Below, piece after piece: positions 10,877 to 11,256 of a stretch of DNA of 11,256 nucleotides (positions within the stretch are counted from its first letter, which is position 1; every line of letters starts with the position of its first letter). Source of the stretch: Spirogloea muscicola (lineage: Eukaryota; Streptophyta; Zygnematophyceae; Spirogloeales; Spirogloeaceae); NCBI GenBank assembly GCA_009602725.1, contig WELB01000067.1, positions 402,893-414,148 on the forward strand. Reading direction: 5' to 3'. The notes beneath the pieces were generated by a model, which searched no databases, was not told where the DNA came from, and saw nothing but the letters and a program-made list of their open reading frames with translations. The position numbers were made by a program, and so were the translations under genes.

Positions 10877-11256
10877 CTGCTTCGTTTCCTTTTAGTGCTT
10901 GTTGTTCTTCGTACTTCCCCTGGCCCCTTCTCGTCCTTTGTTCGTTCTTTTCAGGGCTGGCTTTTTCCAGCCCCTATCCTCAATGGGCGAGCCCTTCTCT
11001 CGATTAAGTGGTGGCTGGGAGAGGCCGGTCCTTTCCAGCCCCGACCTCCTGCGCGACGGTATGCAGGGGGTGTTTTCTTCAACGCCGCTGGCTCGTGGGC
11101 TCAGGTGTATCGTATGCGCTTGTCCGTCTCCCTCCAGCGGTCCATGGCCCACGTCTTGCATCTGCGTGCTGGCCGTGCTCTCGCTGCGGCCTCCGGCTTT
11201 CGTCAGGGGGATAGTTTACCGGCAGCTAGTCTGTCGGATGTGAGGCTCCTCACTCG
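10877..11256 (+). other. Open reading frame running off the window end
   Basis: This frame (positions of the form 3n+2) has no stop from 10877 to the last base, at least 126 codons. The second half looks more protein-like than the first, with stretches such as AGGVFFNAAGSWAQVYRMRL and HVLHLRAGRALAAASGFRQ, ending SDVRLLTR at the window edge. No family is recognised and the true exon start is unclear. Two other frames are also open over part of this G/C-rich stretch, so coding status is uncertain. It could be a later exon of the candidate gene at 10311, a separate gene, or part of a repeat. Confidence 0.25.
10954..10973. repeat. Small inverted repeat (hairpin)
   Basis: GGGCTGG at 10954-10960 is complementary to CCAGCCC at 10967-10973, with a CTTTTT loop. 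The arm sequence TTTCCAGCCCC recurs at about 11032-11042. The role is unknown; it may be simple local duplication in a pyrimidine-rich tract. Confidence 0.5.

Overview
The window looks like nuclear DNA of an intron-rich eukaryote, most plausibly a green alga of the Trebouxiophyceae type. The reasons are: many short coding exons split by introns of about 110-360 bp with GT/GC donors and TGCAG-like acceptors; TGTAA motifs of the green-algal poly(A)-signal kind at about 250 and 150 bp past the two stop codons; an SPT2 protein carrying the FFGPS segment of land-plant SPT2 proteins; and a leader on the second gene that resembles an algal plastid transit peptide. The lineage is an inference; no marker gene is present.

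Layout, all on the + strand: (1) 1-124 is an uninterrupted run of A that abuts a coding exon and is probably a sequence or assembly artefact. (2) 125-2499 is the 3' part of an SPT2-family chromatin (histone H3-H4 chaperone) gene, 7 visible exons, 5' end missing. (3) 2500-3552 holds the SPT2 3' UTR with a TGTAA signal, then a G/C-rich structured region with homopolymers, a G-quadruplex motif, palindromes and a CCG repeat, which should be the promoter and 5' leader of the next gene, including a possible 45-codon upstream ORF. (4) 3553-9636 is a complete polyphosphate kinase of the bacterial PPK1 family, which I resolve into 20 exons whose splice phases all agree and sum to 919 residues. (5) 9637-10310 is 3' UTR and intergenic. 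(6) 10311-11256 is poorly understood. It has a candidate small two-exon gene start, a 131-bp segment bounded by a perfect 16-bp inverted repeat (MITE-like), and an open frame that runs off the window end.

The clearest result is the PPK1 gene: a bacterial-type polyphosphate-synthesising enzyme that is fully spliceosomal and carries a roughly 200-residue non-catalytic N-terminal extension that looks plastid-targeting. The second result is that two introns, one in each main gene, need GC-AG rather than GT-AG splice sites to keep both reading frame and conserved protein sequence. I see no functional link between SPT2 and PPK1 beyond being tandem neighbours, and no evidence of a multi-gene defence or mobile system in the window.
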